IMG/VR virus record: IMGVR_UViG_3300021185_002499
Span: 1 to 63,462 of that record
Source of the DNA: a virus
Length of the DNA: 63,462 nt
Direction: 5' to 3' (one strand)
Position numbers and translations under genes: made by a program. Position 1 is the stretch's first letter; each line of letters opens with the position of its first letter. Below are positions 16,011-22,867 of the stretch, in pieces. The notes below the pieces were generated by a model. The model did not search any database, had not been told where the DNA came from, and saw only the letters and a list, made by a program, of their open reading frames with translations.

Positions 16011-16211
16011 ATGACAAACACATGGATATTTTATGGTAACAACCATAGCGGAATTAAAACAATTCACTACATTAAACAATGTAAACGTCCTGAAGCGACA
16101 AGTGAATACAAAGAAATGATGCACTTATTAGAAAACAATACTTATTACACAACAGGATATATGACTAGTAAAGCATGGAATAAAGAAAACCAATATATAA
16201 AAGTAATATGA
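16011..16211 (+). CDS. Small early protein
   Basis: A 66-residue protein (MTNTWIFYGNNHSGIKTIHYI... EYKEMMHLLENNTYYTTGYM). It looks folded, with aromatic residues and one Cys. No family recognised. Four-base overlap with the next gene. Confidence 0.6.
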   Translation: MTNTWIFYGNNHSGIKTIHYIKQCKRPEATSEYKEMMHLLENNTYYTTGYMTSKAWNKENQYIKVI

Positions 16212-16387
16212 ACAAACTAGTACAACAAATAGCAGATGAGTGTATTGATATAATTGATGAACAAATTGACAATACAATCCACTGGGAGTTAGATGTTAAT
16301 GACCTTGAAGGTGATGATCTAAGCAAATTAGAATTAAAAATAAAACAACAAATATTATTTACATTAATTAAAAAAGTAACAAAATGA
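16208..16387 (+). CDS. Small acidic early protein
   Basis: A 59-residue protein with an acidic middle (ECIDIIDEQIDNTIHWELDV, then NDLEGDDLSKLELKI), mainly helical. ATGA overlaps at both ends put it in a tight translational chain. Unknown function. Confidence 0.6.
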   Translation: MNKLVQQIADECIDIIDEQIDNTIHWELDVNDLEGDDLSKLELKIKQQILFTLIKKVTK

Positions 16388-16704
16388 ACGACATTTACAC
16401 ACAACTAGCACAAATTTTAAACGTATCTAAAATTACTGAAGACTATACAACCACCGCTGATCTACAAATTAGCGAATATATGACTGCTGATAGCTATGAC
16501 GTACACGTTATGACCAACGAACCCATGTCACTAATGTGGGATACTGATGTGTATCAATATCAACCATCATTCAACGACATTATCGATCGCATTAAAGATT
16601 TAGACGAAGATGCTATTGTATATGTAAGCGATTTTGAAACATACTTACCAGAATATGAGGTTGATGATTATCTTGAACAACACGAAGAAGAATTACAAGA
16701 TTAA
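16384..16704 (+). CDS. Acidic early protein
   Basis: A 106-residue strongly acidic protein (many Asp/Glu, ending VDDYLEQHEEELQD). Highly acidic small phage proteins may act as DNA mimics or inhibit host enzymes; nothing in the sequence proves this. The end of the gene carries the first box of promoter copy 6. Confidence 0.65.
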   Translation: MNDIYTQLAQILNVSKITEDYTTTADLQISEYMTADSYDVHVMTNEPMSLMWDTDVYQYQPSFNDIIDRIKDLDEDAIVYVSDFETYLPEYEVDDYLEQHEEELQD

Positions 16705-16731
16705 CACGAAGTATAACGGATAATACTAACG
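16693..16731 (+). promoter_or_regulatory. 39-base phage promoter repeat, copy 6
   Basis: TTACAAGA, TTAACACGA, eight bases, GGATAATACTAACG. Starts inside the end of the acidic gene and serves the ATG at 16752. Its leader GAACAACAAACA is shared with copy 7. Confidence 0.87.
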
Positions 16732-16751
16732 AACAACAAACACAAAATAAT

Positions 16752-16898
16752 ATGACCTTACGAGACGTAAATATATTAGACAAAATAAATCAACACAAAA
16801 CGCATACAATGCGTGAGAAAACTTTTATTGCTAAAAATAAATATCAAATAAAGTTACCAACTGAAACATTAAATGATTACTTTTACAATAATAAATAA
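16752..16898 (+). CDS. Small basic early protein
   Basis: A 48-residue protein (MTLRDVNILDKINQHKTHTM...), helical then basic. Ends at the edge of the second inverted-repeat element. Function unknown. Confidence 0.6.
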   Translation: MTLRDVNILDKINQHKTHTMREKTFIAKNKYQIKLPTETLNDYFYNNK

Positions 16899-16936
16899 CA
16901 CGACAATAGCAATTTAAATAACAGGCTAACGTCACA
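16899..16936. promoter_or_regulatory. Operator-like inverted repeat, copy 2 (reverse orientation)
   Basis: Arms CACGACAATAGCA (16899-16911) and GGCTAACGTCACA (16924-16936) with a 12-base spacer. The second arm is the exact reverse complement of the first arm of copy 1. The first arm is the reverse complement of copy 1's second arm at 10 of 13 positions. Lies in the gap before the gene at 16951. Confidence 0.65.
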
Positions 16937-16950
16937 TAAAACAAATTGAT

Positions 16951-17100
16951 ATGGGCAAACTAACCGTAACATATAAAGGAAAACAAATTGAATACTTAAT
17001 CAATACAGAAGTTGAAGAGCATGTAACTATGAAAGCTATAAATGATATATTAAAATACTTCCCTAAAGATGCACCTGTAGATTTTGTTGAATTATATTAA
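16951..17100 (+). CDS. Small early protein
   Basis: A 49-residue protein with a beta-hairpin-like start (MGKLTVTYKGKQIEYLINTE) and a helix. Located right after the second inverted-repeat element and before promoter copy 7. No family recognised. Confidence 0.6.
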   Translation: MGKLTVTYKGKQIEYLINTEVEEHVTMKAINDILKYFPKDAPVDFVELY

Positions 17101-17101
17101 A

Positions 17102-17140
17102 CTACAAGATAAACACGAAGCATAACGGATAATAATAACG
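17102..17140 (+). promoter_or_regulatory. 39-base phage promoter repeat, copy 7
   Basis: CTACAAGA, TAAACACGA, eight bases, GGATAATAATAACG, in the gap 21 bases before the ATG at 17162. Last copy that I found in the window. Confidence 0.87.
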
Positions 17141-17161
17141 AACAACAAACAATTAAATATT

Positions 17162-17392
17162 ATGAACACACAATTACAAAACTATTTAGACTTACAAAAC
17201 AAAATTGCTCGCATTGAAAAATTAACTAATGCTAGCTGGGATACAAAATATATGCTTGAAAAGTTTGTACCCACTGTATGGAACGACGGCTTTGACGTAC
17301 AAGATATAATTGACTATATAACAGTTAAACTTCACGAGGTAATAACAAAGCTTGAAAACGAAAAACAAATTGAAACAACAAATACAAAATAA
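17162..17392 (+). CDS. Small early helical protein
   Basis: A 76-residue, mostly helical protein (MNTQLQNYLDLQNKIARIEK... VKLHEVITKLENEKQIETTN). Served by promoter copy 7. No known motif. Confidence 0.6.
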   Translation: MNTQLQNYLDLQNKIARIEKLTNASWDTKYMLEKFVPTVWNDGFDVQDIIDYITVKLHEVITKLENEKQIETTNTK

Positions 17393-17393
17393 T

Positions 17394-17540
17394 ATGGCTG
17401 GTAATAAATTTGACACACAGTTTGCTATACACAAGCCAAAGTTTTATAGCTTAACATTCAAAGATCTATATGACGAAGAACGTACGATGACTGGCACACC
17501 AAGTCAAGTTATAAACTATATACTTAATCAACAATTATAA
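17394..17540 (+). CDS. Small early protein
   Basis: A 48-residue protein starting at 17394 (MAGNKFDTQFAIHKPKFYSL), one base after the previous stop. An in-frame ATG further upstream would overlap the previous gene by 41 bases and is less likely. The gene ends exactly where the G+C-rich structured region begins. Unknown function. Confidence 0.6.
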   Translation: MAGNKFDTQFAIHKPKFYSLTFKDLYDEERTMTGTPSQVINYILNQQL

Positions 17541-17871
17541 CAAAAATGTTATGAGAACCGTGTGGCAAAGCATTGTCCAGAGAAGCATAACATTTATGAT
17601 GGTCCTCTACCCCGTTGGCTTCGGCGAGGATAAGGAGTAATTACCTGAAGAACCCGCACAAGGGACACCATCATTATAATATTTTTTGTGTGTTTGTATG
17701 ACCAAAAAACCGTCGTACCTCTGCAGGGGTGAATAAAACCGGCGGTGAGGTCTTCACACAAATTAAAATCTACAGGGGATTACCGACGGGTAAATATAAT
17801 CTCGAGATGAAGTAAGGGTAATGTTCCTTCTCCTCTGTACCATATTAAATAATAACTTTAAAACAAACACT
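17541..17871 (+). ncRNA. Candidate structured RNA region
   Basis: About 330 bases without a convincing gene. G+C content is near 50% in the two 60-base stretches I counted, against about 30% next door. Helices visible by eye: 17544-17553 with 17586-17595 (10 pairs, no mismatch), 17596-17603 with 17667-17674 (8 pairs) followed by six U, 17685-17692 with 17755-17762 (8 pairs), 17709-17714 with 17741-17746 enclosing a hairpin at 17717-17730, and 17771-17779 with 17831-17839. A possible pseudoknot pairs 17560-17565 with 17654-17659. A 29-codon frame (17551-17640) overlaps the first part and cannot be excluded as a peptide. Family not recognised. Confidence 0.6.
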
Positions 17872-18036
17872 ATGACTAAACAATACAAAAACAAAAAAGC
17901 TTTAATCATATCAGACTCTTCTAAATTTCCTGAAGACTTCTGGAACTACTGGGTAAATCCTATTGTAGGTTATTATATACCTAGCACAAGATCAAAACAA
18001 TATAAACGTAAAGATAAAACAAATGAATTATTATGA
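17872..18036 (+). CDS. Small basic early protein
   Basis: A 54-residue protein (MTKQYKNKKALIISDSSKFP...) starting at 17872. A longer in-frame start at 17821 lies inside a helix of the structured region and gives an unrelated-looking extension, so I prefer the later start. Directly downstream of a possible alternative-pairing leader, so its expression may be controlled by RNA folding (inference). Confidence 0.6.
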   Translation: MTKQYKNKKALIISDSSKFPEDFWNYWVNPIVGYYIPSTRSKQYKRKDKTNELL

Positions 18037-18170
18037 TTGTAGATATACGCTCTAACAAATCAGTATTTATAACTATAGGCACTGAAACATATTATATAGA
18101 TAACTCAACTAATGAACATATTATGGAACACTGGCAAACAGATCCTGAACACACTAATCCCTTATACTAA
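18033..18170 (+). CDS. Small early protein
   Basis: A 45-residue protein with short beta strands (MIVDIRSNKSVFITIGTETY). ATGA overlap with the previous gene and a one-base overlap (TAATG) with the next show a coupled chain. Unknown function. Confidence 0.6.
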   Translation: MIVDIRSNKSVFITIGTETYYIDNSTNEHIMEHWQTDPEHTNPLY

Positions 18171-18370
18171 TGACTTATAAAGAACTAAAAGAATACGTTG
18201 CTAATAACAAAAAAGCAAAAGCAATTGAATGGAAAAAAGAAATTGCTATACACGGACACTGTAAGCCTTTCACTGACAAAGAATATAAACAAAACAAAGA
18301 CTTAATATTTACTGGTAAAAAATCACACACTAATAAAATAGCAAGTACTAAACTATGGCAAACCTATTAA
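18170..18370 (+). CDS. Small basic early protein
   Basis: A 66-residue Lys-rich protein (MTYKELKEYVANNKKAKAIE...). Overlaps the next gene by 16 bases. No family recognised. Confidence 0.6.
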   Translation: MTYKELKEYVANNKKAKAIEWKKEIAIHGHCKPFTDKEYKQNKDLIFTGKKSHTNKIASTKLWQTY

Positions 18371-18543
18371 CTACATCCGACGACCTATGGGCTTGTATTA
18401 ATGCAATCCTTGATGATCAATTTGATAGTAACAAACTATCTTATGCTGAATCTGTAGCTTTACGTAAATTGTATGACGGAGCTAAAGAATTAAATGAAAT
18501 GAATGACAAAATTGAAAAACTTTTATATAACCAATACAAATAA
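18355..18543 (+). CDS. Small early helical protein
   Basis: A 62-residue acidic helical protein (MANLLTTSDDLWACINAILD... LRKLYDGAKELNEMNDKIEK). No motif recognised. Confidence 0.6.
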   Translation: MANLLTTSDDLWACINAILDDQFDSNKLSYAESVALRKLYDGAKELNEMNDKIEKLLYNQYK

Positions 18544-18546
18544 ATT

Positions 18547-18759
18547 ATGAATAAAATTAAAAAAGAAACAATTAAAGTAAAATCAACAGCAATTAAAAAA
18601 GCTAAATACAACCACAGAAAAAAAATATTATCAATTAAATTTCATAATGGTGATATATATTACTATCCTGAAATTGAACCATTTATATTTGAAGGATTAA
18701 AAGCATCTGACTCTGTAGGTAAATTTCTAAATAAATATATTATTCATGCAAACAAATAA
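18547..18759 (+). CDS. KTSC domain protein
   Basis: A 70-residue protein that fits the KTSC domain: VKSTAIKKAKYNHRKKILSI, then FHNGDIYYYPEIEPFIFEGL and ASDSVGKFLNKYI. The family is common in phages and bacteria, often beside nucleic-acid enzymes, and is thought to bind nucleic acid or regulate an enzyme; its role is not settled. Overlaps the next gene by 14 bases. Confidence 0.8.
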   Translation: MNKIKKETIKVKSTAIKKAKYNHRKKILSIKFHNGDIYYYPEIEPFIFEGLKASDSVGKFLNKYIIHANK

Positions 18760-18961
18760 AATAAATGCACTAAATAAAATACACACTAAACTTATCAATT
18801 GTACTAGAAAAGTACGTGAAGCTGAAGAGTTTAAAGGTTTCTGGTCTGATGATGATGCAGATGATGTTGAATCATCCAGGCAAATGCTACTAACCAGTGC
18901 TATTAAAGAACAAGAAATATATGAATATATTTATAAACTAATAAAAAATGACATTAAGTAA
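18746..18961 (+). CDS. Small early helical protein
   Basis: A 71-residue protein (MQTNKINALNKIHTKLINCT...) with an acidic WSDDDADDVESSRQM middle and a C-terminal helix. No family recognised; 14-base overlap with the next gene. Confidence 0.6.
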   Translation: MQTNKINALNKIHTKLINCTRKVREAEEFKGFWSDDDADDVESSRQMLLTSAIKEQEIYEYIYKLIKNDIK

Positions 18962-19229
18962 CGAAGAAATTGAACGCATTGCAGAATTAATATTTAAAAA
19001 AATATTAGATAAACAAGCTGCACTTGAAAAAGAATCTGAACACATATATCATATATATGACGATGTAGGTAATGTATCCGTTGTTAATGAATTAGCATTC
19101 TTACAAGTTGAATTAGATAGATGCAATGAATTAAAAGATAAATACGTTAATGAAGAGCAGTTTGAAAAAGCTATGCTACTTAAAGATAAGATAGCAGAAT
19201 TAGAATTAAAAATTAAAAACATAAAATAA
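18948..19229 (+). CDS. UVR-motif-like helical protein
   Basis: A 93-residue protein. The C-terminal helix pair (LDRCNELKDKYVNEEQFEKA, then MLLKDKIAELE) resembles the UVR motif of UvrB/UvrC and ClpC adaptor proteins, which mediates protein-protein contact. The N-terminus is acidic and helical. Resemblance is short, so treat as tentative. One-base overlap with the DnaA-like gene. Confidence 0.6.
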   Translation: MTLSNEEIERIAELIFKKILDKQAALEKESEHIYHIYDDVGNVSVVNELAFLQVELDRCNELKDKYVNEEQFEKAMLLKDKIAELELKIKNIK

Positions 19230-19639
19230 TGATAAAAAAAACAATACCCACAATATCTTTATCAGCTTTAAAACAATTAGTTGAAAAAGAATTAAAGATA
19301 AAAGACATAGCAGATAAGTGTAGATCAAGAGAGTTGGCTCAAGCAAGATTTATATACTATAAATTAAGTAAAAAGTTTCAACCCTTATCTAGCTTAGCAT
19401 CTATAGGTAAGCACGTTAAGCGTGATCACGCTACGGTTATTAATGGTTTAAACAAATGGGATAGTGAAATTATATATGACCCTTATATGGAAAAAGTATA
19501 TGATAGGATTAGCCTAACATTAGTTGAGTCTGCTACACTAATAGATCAAGATGAGAGTGCTTTATCACTACAAGCCTTAGAGTCAAGGATATCTGATTTA
19601 GAAGCTTCTTTAATTAATTATAAGTTACAAACCGCATAA
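19229..19639 (+). CDS. DnaA domain IV-like DNA-binding protein
   Basis: A 136-residue protein. The segment SRELAQARFIYYKLSKKFQP, then SLASIGKHVKRDHATVINGL, follows the C-terminal domain of DnaA: the Arg-containing basic helix, then the DHATV signature that reads the DnaA box. The AAA+ ATPase part is absent. The C-terminus is a probable coiled coil. It may bind host-type origin boxes, the phage's own origin or operators. It starts the replication/regulator part of the plus-strand block. Confidence 0.8.
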   Translation: MIKKTIPTISLSALKQLVEKELKIKDIADKCRSRELAQARFIYYKLSKKFQPLSSLASIGKHVKRDHATVINGLNKWDSEIIYDPYMEKVYDRISLTLVESATLIDQDESALSLQALESRISDLEASLINYKLQTA

Positions 19640-19641
19640 TT

Positions 19642-20010
19642 ATGCTATACACACACATTTTTGTATTATATTTGTTCTCTTTGTTTTCACAAGAAACAAC
19701 AGTTACAGCCACAATATATCACGCTGTAGCGGAACAAACGGATTCAACACCAGACACAACTGCAAGTATGTTTAAACTTGATTTAAATAACCCACGTAAG
19801 CATAATATAATAGCTGTGTCAAGAGATCTTGAAGCACTTGGTTTTAAATTAGGAACTAAAGTAATAGTTACGGGTGCAGGTGATTTAGACGGTGTATGGA
19901 ATATAGAAGATAGGATGAACAAACGTTTCACAAAACGTATTGATTTCCTTGTTAACACATCACTTAAGGGTGGTAAATGGGAAAACGTAAAGATTAAAAC
20001 AATCAAATAA
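19642..20010 (+). CDS. Exported double-psi beta-barrel (3D-domain/RlpA-like) protein
   Basis: A 122-residue protein with a hydrophobic N-terminus (MLYTHIFVLYLFSLFSQETT) that looks like a signal peptide. The mature part fits a small double-psi barrel: VTATIYHA, HNIIAVSRDLEALGFKLGTK, GVWNIEDRMNKRFTKRIDFL. Known relatives act on or bind peptidoglycan (RlpA lytic transglycosylases, 3D-domain resuscitation factors). In the early block it could modify the envelope during infection (inference). Catalytic residues not assigned. Confidence 0.7.
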   Translation: MLYTHIFVLYLFSLFSQETTVTATIYHAVAEQTDSTPDTTASMFKLDLNNPRKHNIIAVSRDLEALGFKLGTKVIVTGAGDLDGVWNIEDRMNKRFTKRIDFLVNTSLKGGKWENVKIKTIK

Positions 20011-20132
20011 TGGGAAGAACAAAAGATTTGCTAATGCAAATGAATGAAGCGGAATTAAATAATTTAGAAATTATTTACGAGGTTATCCAACCAATCGATA
20101 ATAGTTCGAAGTGTGACGATAGTCAGTTATAA
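20010..20132 (+). CDS. Tiny acidic protein
   Basis: A 40-residue frame starting by TAATG overlap with the previous gene. Acidic helix, one Cys. Its final codons lie within the third inverted-repeat element. No family recognised. Confidence 0.5.
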   Translation: MGRTKDLLMQMNEAELNNLEIIYEVIQPIDNSSKCDDSQL

Positions 20133-20158
20133 TGTTATAGTAATAAGCTAATGTCACA
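20112..20158. promoter_or_regulatory. Operator-like inverted repeat, copy 3
   Basis: Arms TGTGACGATAGTC (20112-20124) and AGCTAATGTCACA (20146-20158) with a 21-base spacer, the same geometry as copy 1. The right arm covers the ATG (20151) of the HTH gene. A protein bound here would block its transcription or translation, so autoregulation is a natural hypothesis. Confidence 0.7.
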
Positions 20159-20765
20159 TAGAAATACAAAATACCTTGATAATAAAAGAATAGTGTACAG
20201 GAGAAATCCTATTACAGATGTACCTACTGTATCTTTTGATTGGGGTAATTTTTATAAAGACGGTACTTATGAATGTTATGAGCTATTCAGAAGTAAAGCT
20301 AAGATTACAACTTATAAATCACTAAAGTGGCATGTATTAGTATTATGGTACTTAAACCCTTCTTTAAATAAAGAAGACTTTGAAGAGCTAGTATATTTTA
20401 TAGCAGATAAAGAAAATGGATTTGTTACATTCTTTACGCCTGAAAAAGTTATAAAAGATATAGTAAGCACTGTTATGCTACATGATTTAGAAGATCCACC
20501 TAAAAACAAACTCAGAAAAATAATTTTTAAAGATAATTCAGGTTTACTTATTTCACAAAAGATGTCTATAGTTGGGACATTGATTGGAAAAACAAAAAAA
20601 GCAGATGCTAGTGATATTTACGAAACAATGTTGTATCTTCACGATGGTAATGAAAAGATTACTATAAAAAAGATAGCAAATGTGTTAGATGTATCTACTA
20701 GAACCATATACCGAAACATGGATGCTAAGTTAAACCAAGAAAAAGAATTATTAAATGAGTTATGA
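20151..20765 (+). CDS. HTH regulator-like protein
   Basis: A 204-residue protein. The C-terminal segment (EKITIKKIANVLDVSTRTIY then RNM, about 171-193) is a clear helix-turn-helix with the pattern of a sigma-4 or replication-initiator type. The N-terminal 150 residues are unassigned, with many aromatics. It overlaps the sigma gene by 4 bases and its start codon lies inside the third inverted-repeat element. Candidate regulator or initiator acting on that element; unproven. Confidence 0.7.
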   Translation: MSHRNTKYLDNKRIVYRRNPITDVPTVSFDWGNFYKDGTYECYELFRSKAKITTYKSLKWHVLVLWYLNPSLNKEDFEELVYFIADKENGFVTFFTPEKVIKDIVSTVMLHDLEDPPKNKLRKIIFKDNSGLLISQKMSIVGTLIGKTKKADASDIYETMLYLHDGNEKITIKKIANVLDVSTRTIYRNMDAKLNQEKELLNEL

Positions 20766-21517
20766 AAAAATATAACATACAGAACTATGTAAGATATAAA
20801 ACAGACACCACAGAATGCATTGAATCAATACAAGAAAAAGATTACAATGAATACGAAAGAAACGAGCTGATAACAATATTGATGCCGCTCGTTGAAACTA
20901 TAGCTAGAAAATTCTCCACAGGAGAACAAGCCTCAGGCATACTTGACATTACAGACTTAATACAAGAAGGAGCCGTTGGATTAATATATGCTGTAGATAA
21001 AATTGAATGGGATGTAATAAATTCATCCACTGACCCTGAAAAAACTCTTAAATCATTTGTTTCAAAAAGAATTAAGGGTGCAATAAGGAGAGCTATTGAT
21101 ATAAATAGAGGTAACATACGTATTCCTGAGCATAAGTTAAATGAAATGCGAAAAAATACAGGAGAAGATAAACGTATTGTAGAAATGTTCTTTAATAGTA
21201 TATTTTTAAGCTTAGACAACACATTAAATGAAGACGGTTCTAGTTATGATGTGATTGATTCTAGTAAAGATTATAATATAGATTTAATGAATAAATACCT
21301 TTTAGGTATCATGGAAACTTTCTTAGATATAAGAGAGTATGATGTTCTTAGAATGAGTTACGGTTTAGACTGTGATAAGATGTCGGCTAAAGATATTGCT
21401 GAAAAGTTAAATATTAAAGGTACAGCATCATTTGTAAGAATATCACAAATAAAAAGAGAAGCTATTGATAAGCTAATCGAAAGTGTAGATCCATCACAAG
21501 TTATTGATTGGCAATAA
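20762..21517 (+). CDS. Phage sigma-70 family RNA polymerase sigma factor
   Basis: A 251-residue sigma factor. Region 2 (about 38-115) has MPLVETIARKF, DITDLIQEGAVGLIYAVDK and KRIKGAIRRAID. Region 3 includes IRIPEHK (119-125). Region 4 (about 188-240) has REYDVLRMSYGLD and an HTH that reads SAKDIAEKLNIKG then VRISQIKREAIDKL. Region 1.1 is missing. It should redirect host RNA polymerase to phage promoters; the GGATAATA family upstream or unidentified late promoters are candidates. Cotranscribed with the HTH gene. Confidence 0.9.
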   Translation: MKKYNIQNYVRYKTDTTECIESIQEKDYNEYERNELITILMPLVETIARKFSTGEQASGILDITDLIQEGAVGLIYAVDKIEWDVINSSTDPEKTLKSFVSKRIKGAIRRAIDINRGNIRIPEHKLNEMRKNTGEDKRIVEMFFNSIFLSLDNTLNEDGSSYDVIDSSKDYNIDLMNKYLLGIMETFLDIREYDVLRMSYGLDCDKMSAKDIAEKLNIKGTASFVRISQIKREAIDKLIESVDPSQVIDWQ

Positions 21518-21572
21518 TTTATGAATCTATATCCATTTAAGAAATGAGTATTAACAAATAATATAATATAAT

Positions 21573-22133
21573 ATGACAATTCAAGAAAAATTAAGTTTAA
21601 TTCAGCAAGAGTTCAAAGCTAAAAAGTCGAGATATAATTCTTTTGGTAAATATAATTTTAGATCTGCTGAAGACATTTTAGAAGCACTTAAACCTATCAA
21701 TGAAAAGTATAAAGTATATTTTACTATTGAAGAGCGTGTTAGTGAAATAGCAGGCTTACCCATCATTCATTCTGTAGCAACTATGCATGATGGTGATTTA
21801 AGTATCTCTGCTACAGCTATAGTAGGTGTTGATTTAAATCAAAAAGGTATGCAAGTACCACAACAATTTGGATCAGCATCTTCTTACGGTAAAAAATATT
21901 CATTAGGTAATTTATTACTTATTGATGACACAGCAGATGCGGATGCTACTAATTCAGGTGCTGCTAAAAATAAACCTAAACTACTAAAAGGCTCAGAAAA
22001 CTGGGGTAAAGCTTTAAGCTATATTAATTCTGGAGGTGATATGAGTGCTATATTGAATAAATATACTGTTTCAATAGAGGACAAGTCAGAATTAAAATCC
22101 TATGAAGTAAAAGCTCGTAGTAAAAAATCTTAA
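21573..22133 (+). CDS. ERF-family single-strand annealing protein
   Basis: A 186-residue protein typical of ERF recombinases: LSLIQQEFKAKKSRYNSFGK, YNFRSAEDILEALKPI, a central beta section, then QQFGSASSYGKKYSLGNLL and an acidic DDTADADA tail. ERF proteins anneal complementary single strands. The exonuclease gene follows 1 base later, forming the usual annealase/exonuclease pair for phage recombination and concatemer formation. Confidence 0.85.
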   Translation: MTIQEKLSLIQQEFKAKKSRYNSFGKYNFRSAEDILEALKPINEKYKVYFTIEERVSEIAGLPIIHSVATMHDGDLSISATAIVGVDLNQKGMQVPQQFGSASSYGKKYSLGNLLLIDDTADADATNSGAAKNKPKLLKGSENWGKALSYINSGGDMSAILNKYTVSIEDKSELKSYEVKARSKKS

Positions 22134-22134
22134 A

Positions 22135-22866
22135 ATGACTAAAGATAAAATATTAAATAAATTAAGAGACGATGCACACTATTATGGGGACTTTGGCAAA
22201 CAATATCTTAGTAATTCTGACATTCAATCTTTAATTAATAACCCATTAGACTTCAAGAAGCCGATGCAACCAACCTCGGCTTTCTTGGTGGGTGGGTATT
22301 TTCACACTTGTATACTTGAACCAGATAAATTAAAGAAGTATAAAGTTGTGCAGGCCTCAACGAGGAACACAAAAGCATATAAAGAAATATCAGAAGGAGA
22401 GCTTTGTTTATTACAGCACGAGGTTGATATGATTGAGGTGCTTAGAGATAAGATGTTTGAAAATGAAATTTGTAGAGATTTTATACAAAATGAAACAAAC
22501 GATTACGAACAACCAGGTATTGTTGAATTAGAAGGCAATATGTGGAAAGGAAAAGCAGATATTATAAACCATGACGAAAAATTAATTATTGATTTAAAAA
22601 CAACAAACGATATTTCAAAATTTAAATGGAGTGCTTCTCGCTATAATTATGATAGCCAGGCTTACATTTATAGAAAAATGTTTGGATATGATTTTTTATT
22701 CTTAGTAATAGATAAAAATACGCAGCAAATTGGTATCTTTGATTGTTCAGACAGATTCTATGAGTCAGGAGCAGACAAAGTAAAGAAAGCAACTGAAGCT
22801 TACGAATTATTTTACAAAACCGAAGGGTTTGATCCTTCACAATATTTTTTAACTAAAACACTATAA
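22135..22866 (+). CDS. PD-(D/E)XK exonuclease (RecE/Cas4-like)
   Basis: A 243-residue nuclease. Motifs: NSDIQSLINNPLDF near the N-terminus, GGYFHTCILEPDKL, then the catalytic GKADIINHDEKLIIDLKTT (Asp and Asp-x-Lys) and YDSQAYIYRKMFG, the QxxxY-type motif. It probably resects double-strand ends to give the substrate of the ERF protein encoded just upstream. Length agrees with phage PDDEXK_1-like exonucleases. Confidence 0.85.
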   Translation: MTKDKILNKLRDDAHYYGDFGKQYLSNSDIQSLINNPLDFKKPMQPTSAFLVGGYFHTCILEPDKLKKYKVVQASTRNTKAYKEISEGELCLLQHEVDMIEVLRDKMFENEICRDFIQNETNDYEQPGIVELEGNMWKGKADIINHDEKLIIDLKTTNDISKFKWSASRYNYDSQAYIYRKMFGYDFLFLVIDKNTQQIGIFDCSDRFYESGADKVKKATEAYELFYKTEGFDPSQYFLTKTL

Positions 22867-22867
22867 A

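Noticed and set aside
16896-16903. Eighth copy of the promoter repeat (TAACACGA)
   Set aside because: The GGATAATA box is missing at the fixed distance; the match is explained by the inverted-repeat arm.
17551-17640. 29-codon frame beginning MRTVWQSIVQRS as a separate gene
   Set aside because: It lies over strong RNA helices and has no leader or neighbour coupling; kept only as an alternative within the RNA region.
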